A stretch of DNA of 64,000 nucleotides, from NCBI GenBank assembly GCA_033032865.1, contig JAWHQI010000004.1, positions 25,278,001 through 25,342,000 of the forward strand. Reading direction: 5' to 3'. The notes beneath the pieces are model-generated. The model searched no databases. It had not been told where the DNA came from and saw only the letters and a list, made by a program, of their open reading frames with translations. This DNA is from Dactylorhiza incarnata. Lineage: Eukaryota; Streptophyta; Magnoliopsida; Asparagales; Orchidaceae. Shown piece by piece: positions 32,881 to 44,870 of this stretch (its first letter is position 1; every line of letters begins with the position of its first letter). The translations under genes and the position numbers were made by a program.

Positions 32881-33776
32881 TTCTTTTGCATTCACGATCA
32901 TTGACGGAGTTCTTTGGGATGCTTGCGAAGGCTCTCACGAGTGCTCTGAAAATATGGCTTCCAGTCATTCTGAAACAGCAAACAACAACGAAGGAGGCGC
33001 GCGTCTTTTTATAGATTCAGACACAACTGCCTGCGGTAGTACTACCGCCCTGCGGTATCCATATAAGGCAATGAAGCACACGGATTGTGGTAGTTTAGGA
33101 AACATTCTGAGCGACAAACACTAGTGCGCCGTGGTACCACTAACGCCCCGCATTAGCGAGATTTCCTTCCTTCAGCCAATATCATCTTCCAAATCTGCTC
33201 CTCAATCAATTGCCGACAGGATGATTCCAAAAGCTACCGCCGGGCGTTAGACCTAACGCACCGCGATAGTACTTGCCAAACATAGCGTCCCGTTGACATT
33301 CCATTTTCTCCATTGTTTCCTTCTCGTCAAATGTTTCTATTTATGCTAGCGCCAGCGATAGTGTTAACGCTCCGCGGTAGAGCACATTTCTTTTCTTCGG
33401 GCGCATCTTTGTCGAACAGGCCTCAAATTTCGTCTATCGAATTTTCATCGAACGCTAGCTCCAGCGGTAGTGTTAGTGCGCCGTGGTAAAGCATGCAATT
33501 CGTCGAGCGCCGTGGTAGAGCATGCAGTTCGTCGAACGTAGGTTTCATTTCGTCGAGCTCTAGTTCATCGAACGCAGGTTCCCTTCTCAGTGGTTTCTTC
33601 TCAGCGGTTGTTAGCGCCAGCAGTAGTCTTAACACTGCGCGGTAGTAACAAAAACATATTTCCATGGACATTTGAAAGCACAGAATCCTGCATAATATAA
33701 ACACAAAACAAGTATGATCAAATACAATAGGATTTGTTATTGTCAAACCAAGAGATGCGGAAAGCATGTTCCAATA
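32881..33776 (-). repeat. 5' LTR of element S, outer part
   Basis: Continues from 26334 (TTCTTTTGCATTCACGATC, as at 6035). Minus-strand TATA at 33013-33006; S-type motif array 33030-33650. The end AGCATGTTCCAATA has replaced the expected TTCCAACA. The terminal ~130 bp (33645-33776) is absent from the truncated left LTR. Confidence 0.85.
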
Positions 33777-36700
33777 ATTGTTATTGTTATTGTTATTTAA
33801 CTTACTGTCATCCATTATCTCTGTATATATATTATTATATTCTTCTTCTTCTCCATTTTCTTCAATCCAAAATTCACGAACTAGACCAGAGGTTTCGAGA
33901 GAGAGAGAAAGAGGGAGAGTGTGGTGTTTTCCTGAGCTTTTTGACCGCCGCCGATGGAGCTCTAGTGCACGAAATCCTCGTCGGAGCATAAATTTGGAAA
34001 GCTCTCGCCGTGATCGTCGTGTGCGTGGTAAGTTTTGTCTGTTTCGTAGGTTTTTGGCACTAGGGTTAGCGGCCTAACCCTCTTTTTGTCCAAATCTTCG
34101 TAGATTCTTCGTGCTTAGGCCGTGTTTGGGCCGATCCTTAATGTGGAGGGCTTCAGAGGCTGTATTTCGGTTATTTGAGTTAAGGCAAGTGGTGGTTTGC
34201 TCTTTCCCCCTTGGCTTGTGTTTTTCTCCAGAACTCTTTTTAACCCTCTTTTTATTTGGTAATTAGTGATGTTGAATGGTTTGCTTTACCTTGATTGTTG
34301 TTATTTGATGTTTGTGCTGGTAGTCTAGGGATGGTCTTGATAGAAACATGTTGGGTTTGTTTAGAAAATGAAAATGAGAAATTTTGGGTGCTTAGCCAAA
34401 ATTGACAGGACATCCCGTCGATCGATGGGACCTCCCGTCGATCGGCGGGACGATCCCGTCAATCCTCGGCCTCAGCTGAGTTAGTGTCTTTTTTCTATTT
34501 CTCTAAGGCAAAAGCGACGGGACATCCCGTCGATCGATAGAAGGTCCGGTCGATCGGCGGGACCATCCCGCCAATCTTTGGCCTTAGCTGGGAAGTGTTT
34601 TTTTTGTGTGTGTGTGCTTGAGTAAAATTTGACGGGACATCCCGTCGATCGATGATACCTCCCGTCGATCGGCTGGACCATCCCGTCGATCTTTGGTCTT
34701 AGCTGGGTTTTGTGTCCTTCTGTTTCTCTAAGTCAGAATCGACGGGTCTTCCCATCGATCGACGATACCGCCCGACGATCGACGGGACAACTCGTCGATT
34801 TTGCCTTTTCCCTTGTTGGAGCTTTTTTTTTCTAGTTTTGTTTCGCCTCCCCATTAATGCTTGTTTCTTCCCTATTTATGCAAGTGCAGTTTTGTTTGTG
34901 GTCTTCCTTGTGGTTCTGATAAATTCTTTCAGAAAAGTCATTTTCTGTGTATTCCAAGAAATCAAGCTTCTTCTTGTGTATTTTCATTCCAGTTTATACC
35001 ATAGACTTGTTCCAAAATTCTCTCGGTGTATTTGCAGAATTTATTAGCCTTACTGTCCCAAATCTATTAGAACTTCTGTCCTGAATTTATTAGTCTTTTT
35101 GTCAAGAATTTATGTCCAGAACTCCATGGTTTTCTGTGTAATCTATCTTTGACTTCTGAGTATTTAAACCCTTCCAGAGTCAGTCTTCTATGTAATTTTG
35201 TGTCAACTTTCTCAGTGAGCGGTAATGCTTCTTCCTCACAGTCTTTAGTAATCTTGTGAATGTAAAGGTTCTCTTAGTGGTTGTGGGATGCAAATTGCAG
35301 TCCTTCTCCTTGAAGACACTTTTCCCTGGAATATAGTAATGCTAGCTCTCTTGTTAGTTGTGAAGTCCTCTTTGGCTTATTTTGCTATGTGATTGAAATT
35401 ACTTCCTTTCAGTCCTCTCCTTCTTCCTTGTATGCCTAACCTGTTGAGTTTAGGTTAGTGGCTGTTGTTTTTCTCTAATGGATCATGTTTGGCTTTCTTG
35501 ATCTCCTGCTGTCATTCCCTAGAATTTAGATAGTTTCTATGTATGCATGCTTAGTTGTGTTGTAGGTAGTCTGTTAAGACTTCCCTAGGTTTAGAAAAGT
35601 TTGCACTTCCTAAGAATGTGTATTTTTTTCTTCTTTTATTAAGCTTCCAGTCGTTTACTTTTGTTAAGTCTTTTATGATGACTTCATCGTATATCCCGAA
35701 TTGTTTCATCACTAATTTAAGTCCTTTTTGCCATTTATTCTTGGGTATCTCAAATTATGACGTTGAGCATGTCGAGTTCATTTGTTGAGACTTTAGATGA
35801 AGTTATGTTTATGTGAGATGTCCTGTAATGTTAAGTGATCATTTATGGTATTATTTTGTGGCTTTCGTCGTGTTGTTACTAGAAGTTTGTTGGGAGTCAA
35901 GTTTGGACTCACTGAGTGGTTTCTAATGAACAATTGAGTATTATTCTGGTGTTTGGCCTTGGTGTTAAGCTTATTATTGTCGTGTTCCGACACCAAGTCT
36001 TGTACGGTGTCAACTTGCTGAATATTCAACCTATTGATAAGTTGAATGTCGATCTAATGATTAATTGTTGAATCATGTGCCTGACGTTTCTCTCGTCATG
36101 AGTTGTAGTTAAAACCATCTGTAATCATGTTTTCCTTCCTGGCACTCTTTTGTTTGGCCTGTTGGTTTGTAAGGGCCATGTTTGCTCTATTGATTATTAG
36201 AGCCAGGTATGCTCTATTGGAGTCTGTTGGTTGTGCGAGCTAAGAGTCGACGCCACAATGCCTCTATTGGGCTGTTGGTTTTTGTGGATTGGAGCCACCA
36301 CAAAAGCACTCCTGTTTATTTGTTGGGTTGTGAGAATTTTGTGGAATGAACCACCATCACAGTGCCGTTTATTTGTGGATCATACACCCGAAGCTCATAT
36401 TGCCCGGCGTTAAATGATGCCCTTTTCTCGAGTTGATCAGTCTCAAGTGCTTGTAAACATATATGCTTATATATATATGAGTATTATTATATTATATATG
36501 GCCATTACTTTTAGTGCAGGCATTTCTCTTACCGAGTGCACTCATTTGAGCTATCTCGGGTTTTTTCAAGCTAATCTTTGCGTAACTGTTAAAAGCAATT
36601 TTCTTGCAAATCTAATATTTTTGTTTTGTTGCTAACCCTTGTTTATTGAAAAACCTTGGTTTTATTCTTGCTGCCACTTGCACCTTCTTGCTGAGGCATT

Positions 36701-37351
36701 CTTTACTTTTGAATGTCTCGGGCTCAGAGCTGTAGCAGTTTGGGTGGTAGATTTGGTGTCTTCGGAGCTGCGGTTGTCTGCTTTCCCCTCACTGTTATGA
36801 GGTAGTTGTTCCTTTGCTTCAGTTGTAGCTTTGGTTTTCCAGTGTTAGACTACTTGCTAGCTTTTCTGTTGTCACTTTCTGGTTAGCTTACATCCTGCTC
36901 TCTGGGAAATTTTATGTTAGGATGCATGAGTTATTTTATGTATAGCAAATGGCATTCTTGCATAGTATGATTTTAATTAAATATCACCTATTTTGGAGAT
37001 CGTAGAAAATCCTTTCTTTACTTATACTAAATTTAGGGATGTGCATATCATTGTTGGACTATTGATCTTCATGCTCATGTAGGATATTATGAACCTATTT
37101 TTTCCGCTGTATACATATAGTTTTCTACTCGTGGACTAGTTGATCCACTGGACCGAGGGTCACGTCCCTAAACTAAAAAAAATGTAAATTCTCTATTTAA
37201 CTCAAACATATTCTTGTCTTTTATAATTATTCGCAAGGAGTGTTTGCCTGAGCGTCTGTAGTTGTCCACTGCTGGACGTGGCATCATAACGCATATTTTC
37301 CCTTGCTCTGATAATATTTATTAAATTCATTGGAAAATGTGAGTTGTGACA
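33777..37351 (+). repeat. Family G LTR, continuation after element S
   Basis: Resumes with the microsatellite and AACTTACTGTCATCC, as at 48350 in the right LTR, and ends GAGTTGTGACA. It contains the CCCGTCGATCGACGGGA array (34399-34800). Apparent ORFs (for example 34712-35047) have no family signature. Compared with the right LTR it shows scattered substitutions and small indels. Confidence 0.85.
34399..34800 (+). repeat. Family G LTR array of CCCGTCGATCGACGGGA dyads
   Basis: Four ~115-bp blocks, each with two or three CCCGTCGATCGACGGGA-type dyads (GGGACATCCCGTCGATCGAT, GGGACCTCCCGTCGATCGG) and a CTTGGTCTTAGCTGGG-type spacer. The right LTR carries the same array, split by TR-GAG2 (48969-49096 and 56777-57068). 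TATA-like CCTATTTATG (~34873) and TATTTAAACC (35161) follow. Confidence 0.7.
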
Positions 37352-38044
37352 CTTGGTATTAGAGCTAGGTTGGTCGGGTTACTGGGATATTCCGGTTGGC
37401 CTGATTAATCGCCTAGTGAGAATCGTTATTCATTGCATACACCCACCGATGGGTCATCGGTAGATCTCGGCTGAAACATGGACACAACCGTCATAAGCAT
37501 GAAAAAAGTATACGGGGCATATTATGTTGTATGAGATGCATAATATGTGTCTGTATATGGATCCTCATAGGGGACAACATACGACTGTTATGTAGTATGA
37601 GATGCATAATGTAGGTTGCATGTGTGTCCATTAGATTTTCTTTTTCATTATATGCAGTAATATGTAGTATGGGATGCATAAGATCGCATGTGTATGGCAC
37701 TTATAACATGCATTAAGGCCTTTCTTATACTGCATAGCACTGCATGCATTGCATAACATTGCATAAGCGCATGTGCCAAGCAGGAGATCTACATGATGAC
37801 ATATATACACTCATGGTTTTAAAGAAAGATGTTAAGCATTCATATTATATGCACATGAGTCAATAGGATGATGGTATATCATTCTAAGTTAAGCATAATA
37901 TCATTTCATGAATTCCCAGAGCAAGGTAACAGCAAGAGCAAGTATTTACACTTTTCCGATCTGTATCGAGTTAGGAAATTCTAGTTTGCTAGTTGTTGTG
38001 TCTTAAGCGAGGTGTAGTGAGGTGTTTGTTCTTAATTGCAGTCA
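37352..38044 (+). other. Family G primer site and leader with dispersed short repeats
   Basis: CTTGGTATTAGAGCTAGG follows the LTR and is close to the initiator-Met-type site TGGTATCAGAGC. The leader contains three copies of a TATGTAGTATGAGATGCATAA-like unit (about 37525, 37592 and 37662) and several GCATTGCATAACATTGCATA-like runs (37690-37765). No ORF. Confidence 0.6.
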
Positions 38045-38502
38045 ATGACTCTAGAGCGTAGTGCGTCGGAGATGGCCCTCCGGTTAGAAGAAGAATCCTA
38101 GGGTGCGTGCAGTGAGGTGGTGATTAAGGAGTTGTGTTAGAGTAACGAGGTATTGTCAAGGCAAATGGTTGTGATGCAGGCGCAAATTCAAATGTTGATG
38201 GCGGCTACTTTTGGGTGGCATCCTAGGGTGCATAACCCTATTGTGGGTTAGGATGTGGTGTCGAGGAAGGGAAAGACGAAGGATGACGATAGTGGCAGCC
38301 CTTCTCCAAGTAAGAACGGCAAGCAGGAGATGGCTCTTCAAGGTGCTCCGAAGAATATCAGGTATTGCACCTTTTGCAAAAAGATGGGGCACGATCTTAC
38401 CCAGTGTTGGAAGAAGGATAAGACATGTGAGTATTGTTGGCAAAGAGGGCATGATGTGACTCGAGACCGGTTGAAGGATAGGACGTGCTATCAGTGTGGG
38501 CA
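38045..38502 (+). pseudogene. Family G gag-like ORF with zinc knuckles, 5' part
   Basis: The frame from ATG 38045 begins MTLERSASEMALRLEEES, then a short amphipathic stretch (SRQMVVMQAQIQMLM), a Lys/Ser linker and tandem knuckles: CTFCKKMGHDLTQC (complete), CEYCWQRGHDVTRD (last Cys lost) and CYQCGQ, cut by TR-GAG1. Three TAG stops interrupt it, consistent with CAG-to-TAG changes. His and the last Cys of the third knuckle are on the far side (46837-46925). At ~180 codons it is far shorter than a normal gypsy Gag. Confidence 0.65.
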
Positions 38503-38507
38503 GAATG

Positions 38508-39550
38508 TGTTGGAACATGGTCTTCTGCATCTCCTAGGTTTGAGAATAACAAATCCTATGTGTTTTTATCTTGTTTGCATAAGTGTGCAGGAAAAAAGTC
38601 CATATGAATCAAGGATAACATAAGAAGGTTGCCCCAAAAAATTGAGCCAATAATTCCAACAAGCCCACTAGCGTTGACGGTAGCACCTAGCGCTCGGCGC
38701 TAGCGATGATTAGCGCAATTCCGATGGCATCTTTAGAAAGCGCTAGCAACAGGCGGTAGCGGATAGCGCAGGCGGTAGCGCGGAGCACAAGAGGCAAGGC
38801 GGTGGAGTTTCCCTGGAATGAAGATACGCGCGCGAAGAATATTCCCTAATATGGGATAGCGCCGGCAGTAGCGCTAGTGCAGGCGCTAGCGCTCACTCCT
38901 ATAAAAGGAGGCCTCTTCTCTCATTTTTTGTACACAAGTCTGAGAGAGGTGAAGTGCTTATACTACAGCGGTCTTTCGTCGCCAACATCAGAAGTTCTTC
39001 AAGAGCGAGATTTGTATATTATTGTCTTTCAATTTCATATCTTTTTCTGTAATCGTTTAGTGAACTCTCCTCGTGTTGGCGACTAGGTCTGGGTAGAACT
39101 TAGGGAAGAAACTCGCCTTGTGTTGGCTACTAGATCTAGGTTAGGTCTAGGGGTGCTCGAGGCCATATCCAGGGAAGGATTGGCTAGAGCTGCTTGAGGA
39201 TGTATCCAGGGAAGGATCGACTAAAGCCAACCGGTTCTTGGGGATATGAGTCGGTATAGAAAACAAAATGAGTCTTTCATATTTCGCCTTGATTTCTAGC
39301 GTCATTGAAATTGAATTTTGTAATCAATTTTGTTAATAATAATCATGTCTCTCTTTGTGTAATAAAATTGTTTTGATCTTCATTTCTCTAAATTGTTCAT
39401 TATCCTCTCCTTCATTATAAAACAATTTAGATCTTTATTCAAAATCACTATTTTGATCTCTTATTATTTCAAGTATTCCAAAATATATTAAAAAAAAAAT
39501 TAAAAACCTCATCCCCCCCCCCCCCTCTAAGGGCGCCTACAGATCCAACA
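38508..39550 (+). repeat. 5' LTR of TR-GAG1
   Basis: Begins TGTTGGAACATGG and ends CTACAGATCCAACA. U3 array of GCGCTAGCGCCAGGCGGTAG-type motifs (38665-38893), TATAAAAGG at 38900, C-tract at 39513-39523. About 110 bp present after the TATA box in the 3' LTR (46117-46235) are missing here, and the TR-GAG2 LTRs have comparable sequence, so this LTR has a deletion. Confidence 0.88.
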
Positions 39551-39552
39551 AG

Positions 39553-39566
39553 TGGTATAAGAGAGG
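39553..39566 (+). other. Primer-binding site of TR-GAG1 (mutated)
   Basis: TGGTATAAGAGAGG follows the LTR after two bases; the intact site in S is TGGTATCAGAGC. Confidence 0.7.
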
Positions 39567-39599
39567 GTTATTCCAAATCGGCTTAACAACCAGGAATAA

Positions 39600-41014
39600 T
39601 GGTGCCTCATGATCTCGCTTCTATTAGTGGGGAAAATTTTTATGAAGATGAAAAATCTCTTAAACCACCTTTATTCGAAGGGAGAAATTATAAAGGGTGG
39701 AAATTTTTAATTGAAATGTTTATTAAACATTTAGATATCAATGCATGGGATATAACAATAGTAAGACCAGCAAATGAATCAAATAAACAGGAACGTCATA
39801 TAAATGCAAAAGCCTTAAATAATATTTTCTGCGCTTTATCTCAAGATTTTTTCAAACTAATATATTGATTTTCTAGTGCATACAAAATATGGAAATTTCT
39901 TGAAGAAATGTATGAATCTCCATCTACAGGTATGGAACAAATGCAAGAAGTGGAGAACATACAAGTTTGCACAAATGTTCAAGAAAACACCTCTCATAAT
40001 AAATCAGTGGAGAGCACATCAAGTGGAAAAGAAGAAATCCTATCTATGGAGGAGGAATACAAAATAGATGATGATAACAACGGAAATCTGTGCTCAAATC
40101 TCATAGCATCCAAAAGCAATGTAAGGAAATCAAATTCCATCTTTTGTACTTCTATTTCTACATTACAATTACTACAAACTACTAAACATAAGATTAAGAA
40201 ATTAAAAAGGACTAATGCAAAATTACGTTTAGAAACTAAAAACTTAAAAGCTAAAATTAATGTAGAAACAAAGATTGATACGTTTGATCATTCTCCACCT
40301 TTCACTTTAATTGAAAATATAAAATCGTGTTTTGATTGTAATAATATTAAAGAAAAATTCAAGGATTTTGAAAAAGAACTATTAATTGTAAAAGAACAAA
40401 ATAAAAAATTATAAAATTGAAATCAAAGATATGAATGAAACATTTGAGGAATTTAGAAATGACTATCAAAATCATATTGACTCTATTGTTTCTACTCTTA
40501 AAATAGCACAATAGCTTATAATAAAGCTAGGCATAATCTAAAGATCAAGCATGATGAATTAAAATCAAATATCAACTTGCTTATGAAAATTAAAAATACA
40601 AATTCACAATATGAAACAATATCTAAAAACAATTTGAATATGAATATGAACATCTTAACTAAGTTCAATAATGGGAGTAAGAAACACAAAGGATTTGTAA
40701 ATCAAAATCAAAATCACCATTATTTACAAAATCATGTTTCTCCGAACTTAAAAATAAAACTACACAAATTTCCTATGAACGATACTTCCAATTATAATTT
40801 TCAAAATAAAGATAATCACAATAGAAATTTGATGCATAAGAATAACAATAAACCAAGTTTTGAATGAAGGCCCAAAATTAAAAATGAAACATTAACATCA
40901 CATGATAGGACCCATTCATCTATATCTACTCACAAACATACACGATATATTTGGGTACCCAAAGGAACCACCACACTTGGTCCTCTTTGGATACCTAAAT
41001 CTCTTATTCATTAG
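39600..41014 (+). pseudogene. TR-GAG1 gag (decayed)
   Basis: Starts MVPHDLASISGENFYEDEK and PPLFEGRNYKGWKF, the Gag N-terminal domain, then breaks at a TGA (39866) and resumes in frames 39908-40414 (coiled coil: LLQTTKHKIKKLKRTNAKL) and 40577-40867. It ends near 41014 in a degraded counterpart of the WVPKGT...PLWIPKSLIH terminus of TR-GAG2. As in TR-GAG2, the capsid core and CCHC knuckle are missing. Confidence 0.75.
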
Positions 41015-41688
41015 GTATCACCAAATGCATGAAGTAGAATATTTTCAAAATGAAATATACAAATTCTACTTCATGATATGCCTTAATTTATTGTTTTTTT
41101 GTTTTACGATCATGGTATGGTCATCATATAGACACAAGACTTTATCACTTAAAGATTTATAAATTAAATTATCAAATTTTAAAGTCATACCTATTACTTC
41201 TAATGACCAATCTATTCTTTCTAAACTCATTGCCTGTATATATATCATATATATATATCATATATCATCAAAATAAATTGAATTCAAAATTTTCTATGTG
41301 ATATTGAAATTTCAAGTCATATGATTTCATATATATACAACTTCATATGACTTCAAATTTATAAATAAAACGTAAAACAAAACCTTCAAAAATTACCAAA
41401 GAAGGACCAGATAAAAATAGCCAAACATCCAAAAACCACAAAAGTAAAAAATAATAGATAGCGCCAGCGCTAGCTGGTAGCCCTGGTGCTAGGAGACAGT
41501 ATCCAAGAACATGTGTTCAAATTCCTGTATTATTACAAAACTGAAAACTTAGTTAGCCTCAGGTCCTTCCTATTCCACTACTCTGTCTCATCTAACTCTT
41601 CCACACTTGGACTTGGTGATCGTCGTCTGTGAGTTCGCCGAGCAGAATGTCTTGGCGGATCCTCTGTAGGGCTATCTCATTCCTTTCT
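41015..41688 (+). other. TR-GAG1 internal non-coding, with one motif cluster
   Basis: AT-rich and without an ORF. At 41459-41505 a cluster GATAGCGCCAGCGCTAGC...GGTGCTAGGAGACAG matches the LTR U3 motif class, just beyond the 3' end of the antisense ORF. The GCATGAAGTAGAA segment (41029) is shared with TR-GAG2 (54090). Confidence 0.5.
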
Positions 41689-42658
41689 CTAGGCTGATGA
41701 TGGTTTCAGCTTTAAGGCCTTGATCATAAATTTCAACATCTTCTTCATGTCGGACACATCCTTCTTTACCTCTGATATATCCTCCTCCACCCATGTCATC
41801 CACTATCCCATATCATCTCGAAATTGATCAAATGAACCATCCCGTATCTCTCGGGCTGATGCTCCTCGCTGGAGTGGTGGTCGAGTAGACATTGATGGCT
41901 CATCCGGGAGTGATATAGCTCATAGGTGTGAGATGTTGTAGATAGGAGGAAAGCAATCCATCAAATAAAAACCAATCTCAATAGAACGGTACATCGTTAG
42001 AATGACCCTTTGTATGATGCCACCAAGGGGCAAGTTGTTATATCTCTGGAGGAAAGGTTGCTGCAACTTGTATGAGTAAGGAATCAATGAGAGTAACAAG
42101 TCAGCCACGTCAAATTTCTCCTCCTCCAAAATGAAATAGGAGACATAGCTGAGTTATGTTGTGACCTTCGCTTTATCACCTAACTTCAGCATAATAGTGT
42201 GGAGTAATACATCCTGAACTAATAGGGCGTCTACTGTAAGTGTTGACAGAGAGGTGATCACACTCTTGCATGCCCTATTATGTAGCACCAAATTCACCTG
42301 AGCCCAATCCCTATCAACCCTAAACTTCTCAACTATCTCCAACCGATTTGGATGCTCCGTCAATCCAAACACGGCCCTCATGTTCTCATGTGTAATTGCA
42401 ACAATGTGCCCCTGCACTTTGGACTGCACTTCCCCTTCCAGATCAGCTTGCGATGGGTCTTCCAAATGTCTATAAAACTCTCGAATAAACTCTGAGGAAA
42501 ATGCATCCGGATGAAAACATTTGATATTTCTGACGCTACAAATAATTGCATTATATGATAGTGTTGTGGCTGGGCAAATTCCACATAATGGGGACACCCA
42601 CCGCTGCAGCCTCCACTGCCAGCTCTGCACTTTTATTCCCTTTTAATCCAGGAGCCAT
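41689..42658 (-). pseudogene. TR-GAG1 antisense extra ORF, plant transposon-protein-like
   Basis: Antisense to the element. ATG at 42658 (MAPGLKGNKSAELAVE) is preceded by a splice-acceptor-like TATATTGTTGCAG. After a frameshift near 42560 the main frame reads HPDAFSSEFIREFYRHLED, VQGHIVAITHENMRAVFGL, FDVADLLLSLIPYSYKLQQ, and a C-terminal coiled coil (VEEDISEVKKDVSDMKK). It ends at TAG 41691-41689. Three in-frame stops (42156, 41922, 41805) are each one C-to-T from CAA/CGA/CAG. Shared patterns with the T extra ORF: QG-x-I...I-[TS]-x-E-[NH]-x-R-x2-F-x-L, then a WA/VA..LL..I segment, then a coiled coil. Function unknown. Confidence 0.6.
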
Positions 42659-43310
42659 CTGCAACAATATAAGAGAAATTAAAATTTAACAAGAATCACT
42701 AGCGCCCGCGCTAGCTCTAGCACTCGACTCTATCACTAGCGCCTGAAGTAGCACCGGCGCTAGTTCTCTGATCTAAAAAAATAAGATCTATATACTATAA
42801 AATATATCCAAATCCTAACCTTCTCAAATTGCTAGATCCAAAAATCCCACATAATCTAAGCTAAAATTAAAACTAGAAATCTTCATAAAAATTCAAAATG
42901 AAAAACAAAAATTACAAAAATAATGAAGATCCTCTTTTTGATCTAACCTTCTTCTAGATCCATCATCAAAATCAAAAGTTTTTTTAAAAGAGTTCATAAA
43001 TCTTCATCATAAACATCAAAATCAAACTTTTAGAACAAAAATGATGAAGATTTGTCCTTATTCCTCTCTTCAAAAATAAAAGAATCAAGCATTTTGTATC
43101 TATCATCTAAAACCACTTGATGACTTCAAAATACTTCATCTTTAACATTAAAATCAAAGTTTAAAACAAAAATCATAAGACATTAGCTTATCTCTAGGGT
43201 TTTTCGGGAGAGCTTGATGTGCAATGGACGAAATGACAAGTGAAAAGGGGATTTAACTAAAGCAGTGCTACCGCCAAAGCTATCGTTAGCGCGGGCGGTA
43301 TCGCTTGGTT
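42659..43310 (-). promoter_or_regulatory. Putative antisense promoter and leader of the TR-GAG1 extra ORF
   Basis: On the minus strand a motif cluster (43305-43268: GCGATACCGCCCGCGCTAAC, TAGCTTTGGCGGTAGC) is followed by TTTAGTTAAATCCCC (a weak TATA position) and CATTGCACATCAAGCTCTCC, which resembles the sequence after the A antisense TATA (CATTGTGCATCATTTCC). A second cluster (42701-42770: ACTAGCGCCCGCGCTAGCTC...CACCGGCGCTAG) lies just upstream of the ATG. The AT-rich stretch between is intron- or leader-like. Inferred from layout. Confidence 0.45.
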
Positions 43311-44024
43311 CTGTTTTTTTGTATTTTTAAAATGTTATAAAATCCCTAAAAATATGCTTTATTATATGTATTCGTTATTTTTTGCATTTCTGTTTTGAAT
43401 TGATTTTTGAAAAATTAAAACAAAAAATTACAAAAGCCAAATTACAAAAAAAAATATTTTCTCTTGCCTTTTTCCTAGTTTATTAGTTTAATTTCTATTC
43501 CTAAATACAAAAATCAACTACAAAAATAATAAACATAAAAATTATCAAAAAAACTGTACGGACTTTATTGTGCAAATCAAGCATGATTTAATCTATCATT
43601 TAGACCTTCTTCAATGTTGAAATTCATTTTTTGAAACTACCTTAAACAATGTTTTTATCATGCTTTGATATATCAAAACACATGTTCATAAATAGTATTG
43701 AAAAAGTGTTGTGTAGAACTAAGCTTAGCATGCCTCTAAGTATGAGTAAATGTTTTATGTTTGATAATGATCTTTAATCACTCACTTAGTTTTGGCAAAG
43801 TCTACATATGCTCTTAATCTAAAAATGCTTGCTTGTGTATGGTAATTGTATAATAAATTAAATTTGCACAAGTATTCTACAAACACTACTTCTACTTGCA
43901 CTCTTAAAATTAAGAAAAGTGGTTGTACTTTCAAAATTTCATTGGTTTGCAAAACAAGTGTATTCGGAGAAATTTGTACAAAATAAAAAAAAATGAATAA
44001 AATAAAATAACAAAGATAACTCCA

Positions 44025-44085
44025 CCAAGCACTACTTGAACCTCCTGATAAGTCTTAATGAGTATTATGAGGTTGAGCACCTTGG
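44025..44085 (+). ncRNA. Conserved hairpin block (module i) in TR-GAG1
   Basis: CCAAGCACTACTTGAACCTC, then CTGATAAGTCTTAATGAG, ending GAGGTTGAGCACCTTGG. Outer CCAAG/CTTGG and inner AACCTC/GAGGTT stems. Confidence 0.5.
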
Positions 44086-44870
44086 AAAGAATAGTAAAGT
44101 ATCTTGTGCAACACCACTTATTCTTTTCTATGTGATTTAATGGGTGTGGAAGTAAAATTATTTTTGTATTGTGCACTATACTCTACATATATTTTGTATT
44201 TTTGATTAAAACATTTGTTTACTCTATTCAAAATACACTTATGTGCACATCATTATCTTACATAACACTTCTTCTCATGAGTAATGAATCCTAATGTTAA
44301 AATTCTATAATCTCTTTATATATATAAATGCACTAGATAACTTAGCATGCTTTCTACAATGTTTCGTATGTTTTGAATTTGTGAATTAATATAACATTGT
44401 AGTAATCTCTTTTTGAAAACATTATTTCATGTTTGGTTACTTTATTGTCAAACTTAAAGATTTTAAATGCAAATTGATTTACAAAAATATCTTCATTTTT
44501 GGAATTTAACTCATATATCTTCTTATGAATCGTCATGTTTACAAAAAGATGTTTCTTGTATTTTTATAAGTCTTCTGCATCATCATGTATTTTTTTTACC
44601 TTGCGCTTTCATGCTTATATCAAAGTCTTAAATCTCAAAATTCCTTTTTCAACAAATTGTAGACTTGCTTGGTAGAATTTATATTGGTTTTTCTGATGCG
44701 AATATCACTTTTATGCTAAGAACTCTAATTAATTAATGGATTTCAAAATAGCTTTGAGAGTTTTTCAAAAAAATTCAAATAAAAATATAAACCCATAGGC
44801 TATGAACTTATCATTATATTCAAATGCTTCATGTTTCCAATGATTATTATCCCATAATTTCACATCTCAC

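Larger units (their letters stand above)
5434..33776 (-). mobile_element. Element S: Sirevirus-like Ty1/copia retrotransposon, host to T, U and B
   Basis: Minus-strand element. Its 5' LTR is on the right (25733-26334 + 32881-33776), primer site 25730-25719, gag (25665-24649 then 18797-17986), pol (10430-7264) and a truncated 3' LTR (5434-~6810). It is interrupted by U in gag, T at the gag/pol junction and B in the right LTR. The order gag-PR-IN-RT-RH is that of Ty1/copia; large coiled-coil Gag, IWV-type linker and PR/IN/RT sequences are Sirevirus-like. Flanks GTTGT (5429-5433) and ATTGT (33777-33781) fit a target duplication inside a microsatellite. It is dead: protease and integrase catalytic residues changed, gag start lost, several frame breaks. 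Confidence 0.85.

Noticed and set aside
34399..34800. Regular repeats with spacers resembling a CRISPR array
   Set aside because: Repeats are imperfect dyads of variable spacing in a plant LTR, spacers are themselves repeated, and there are no cas genes.
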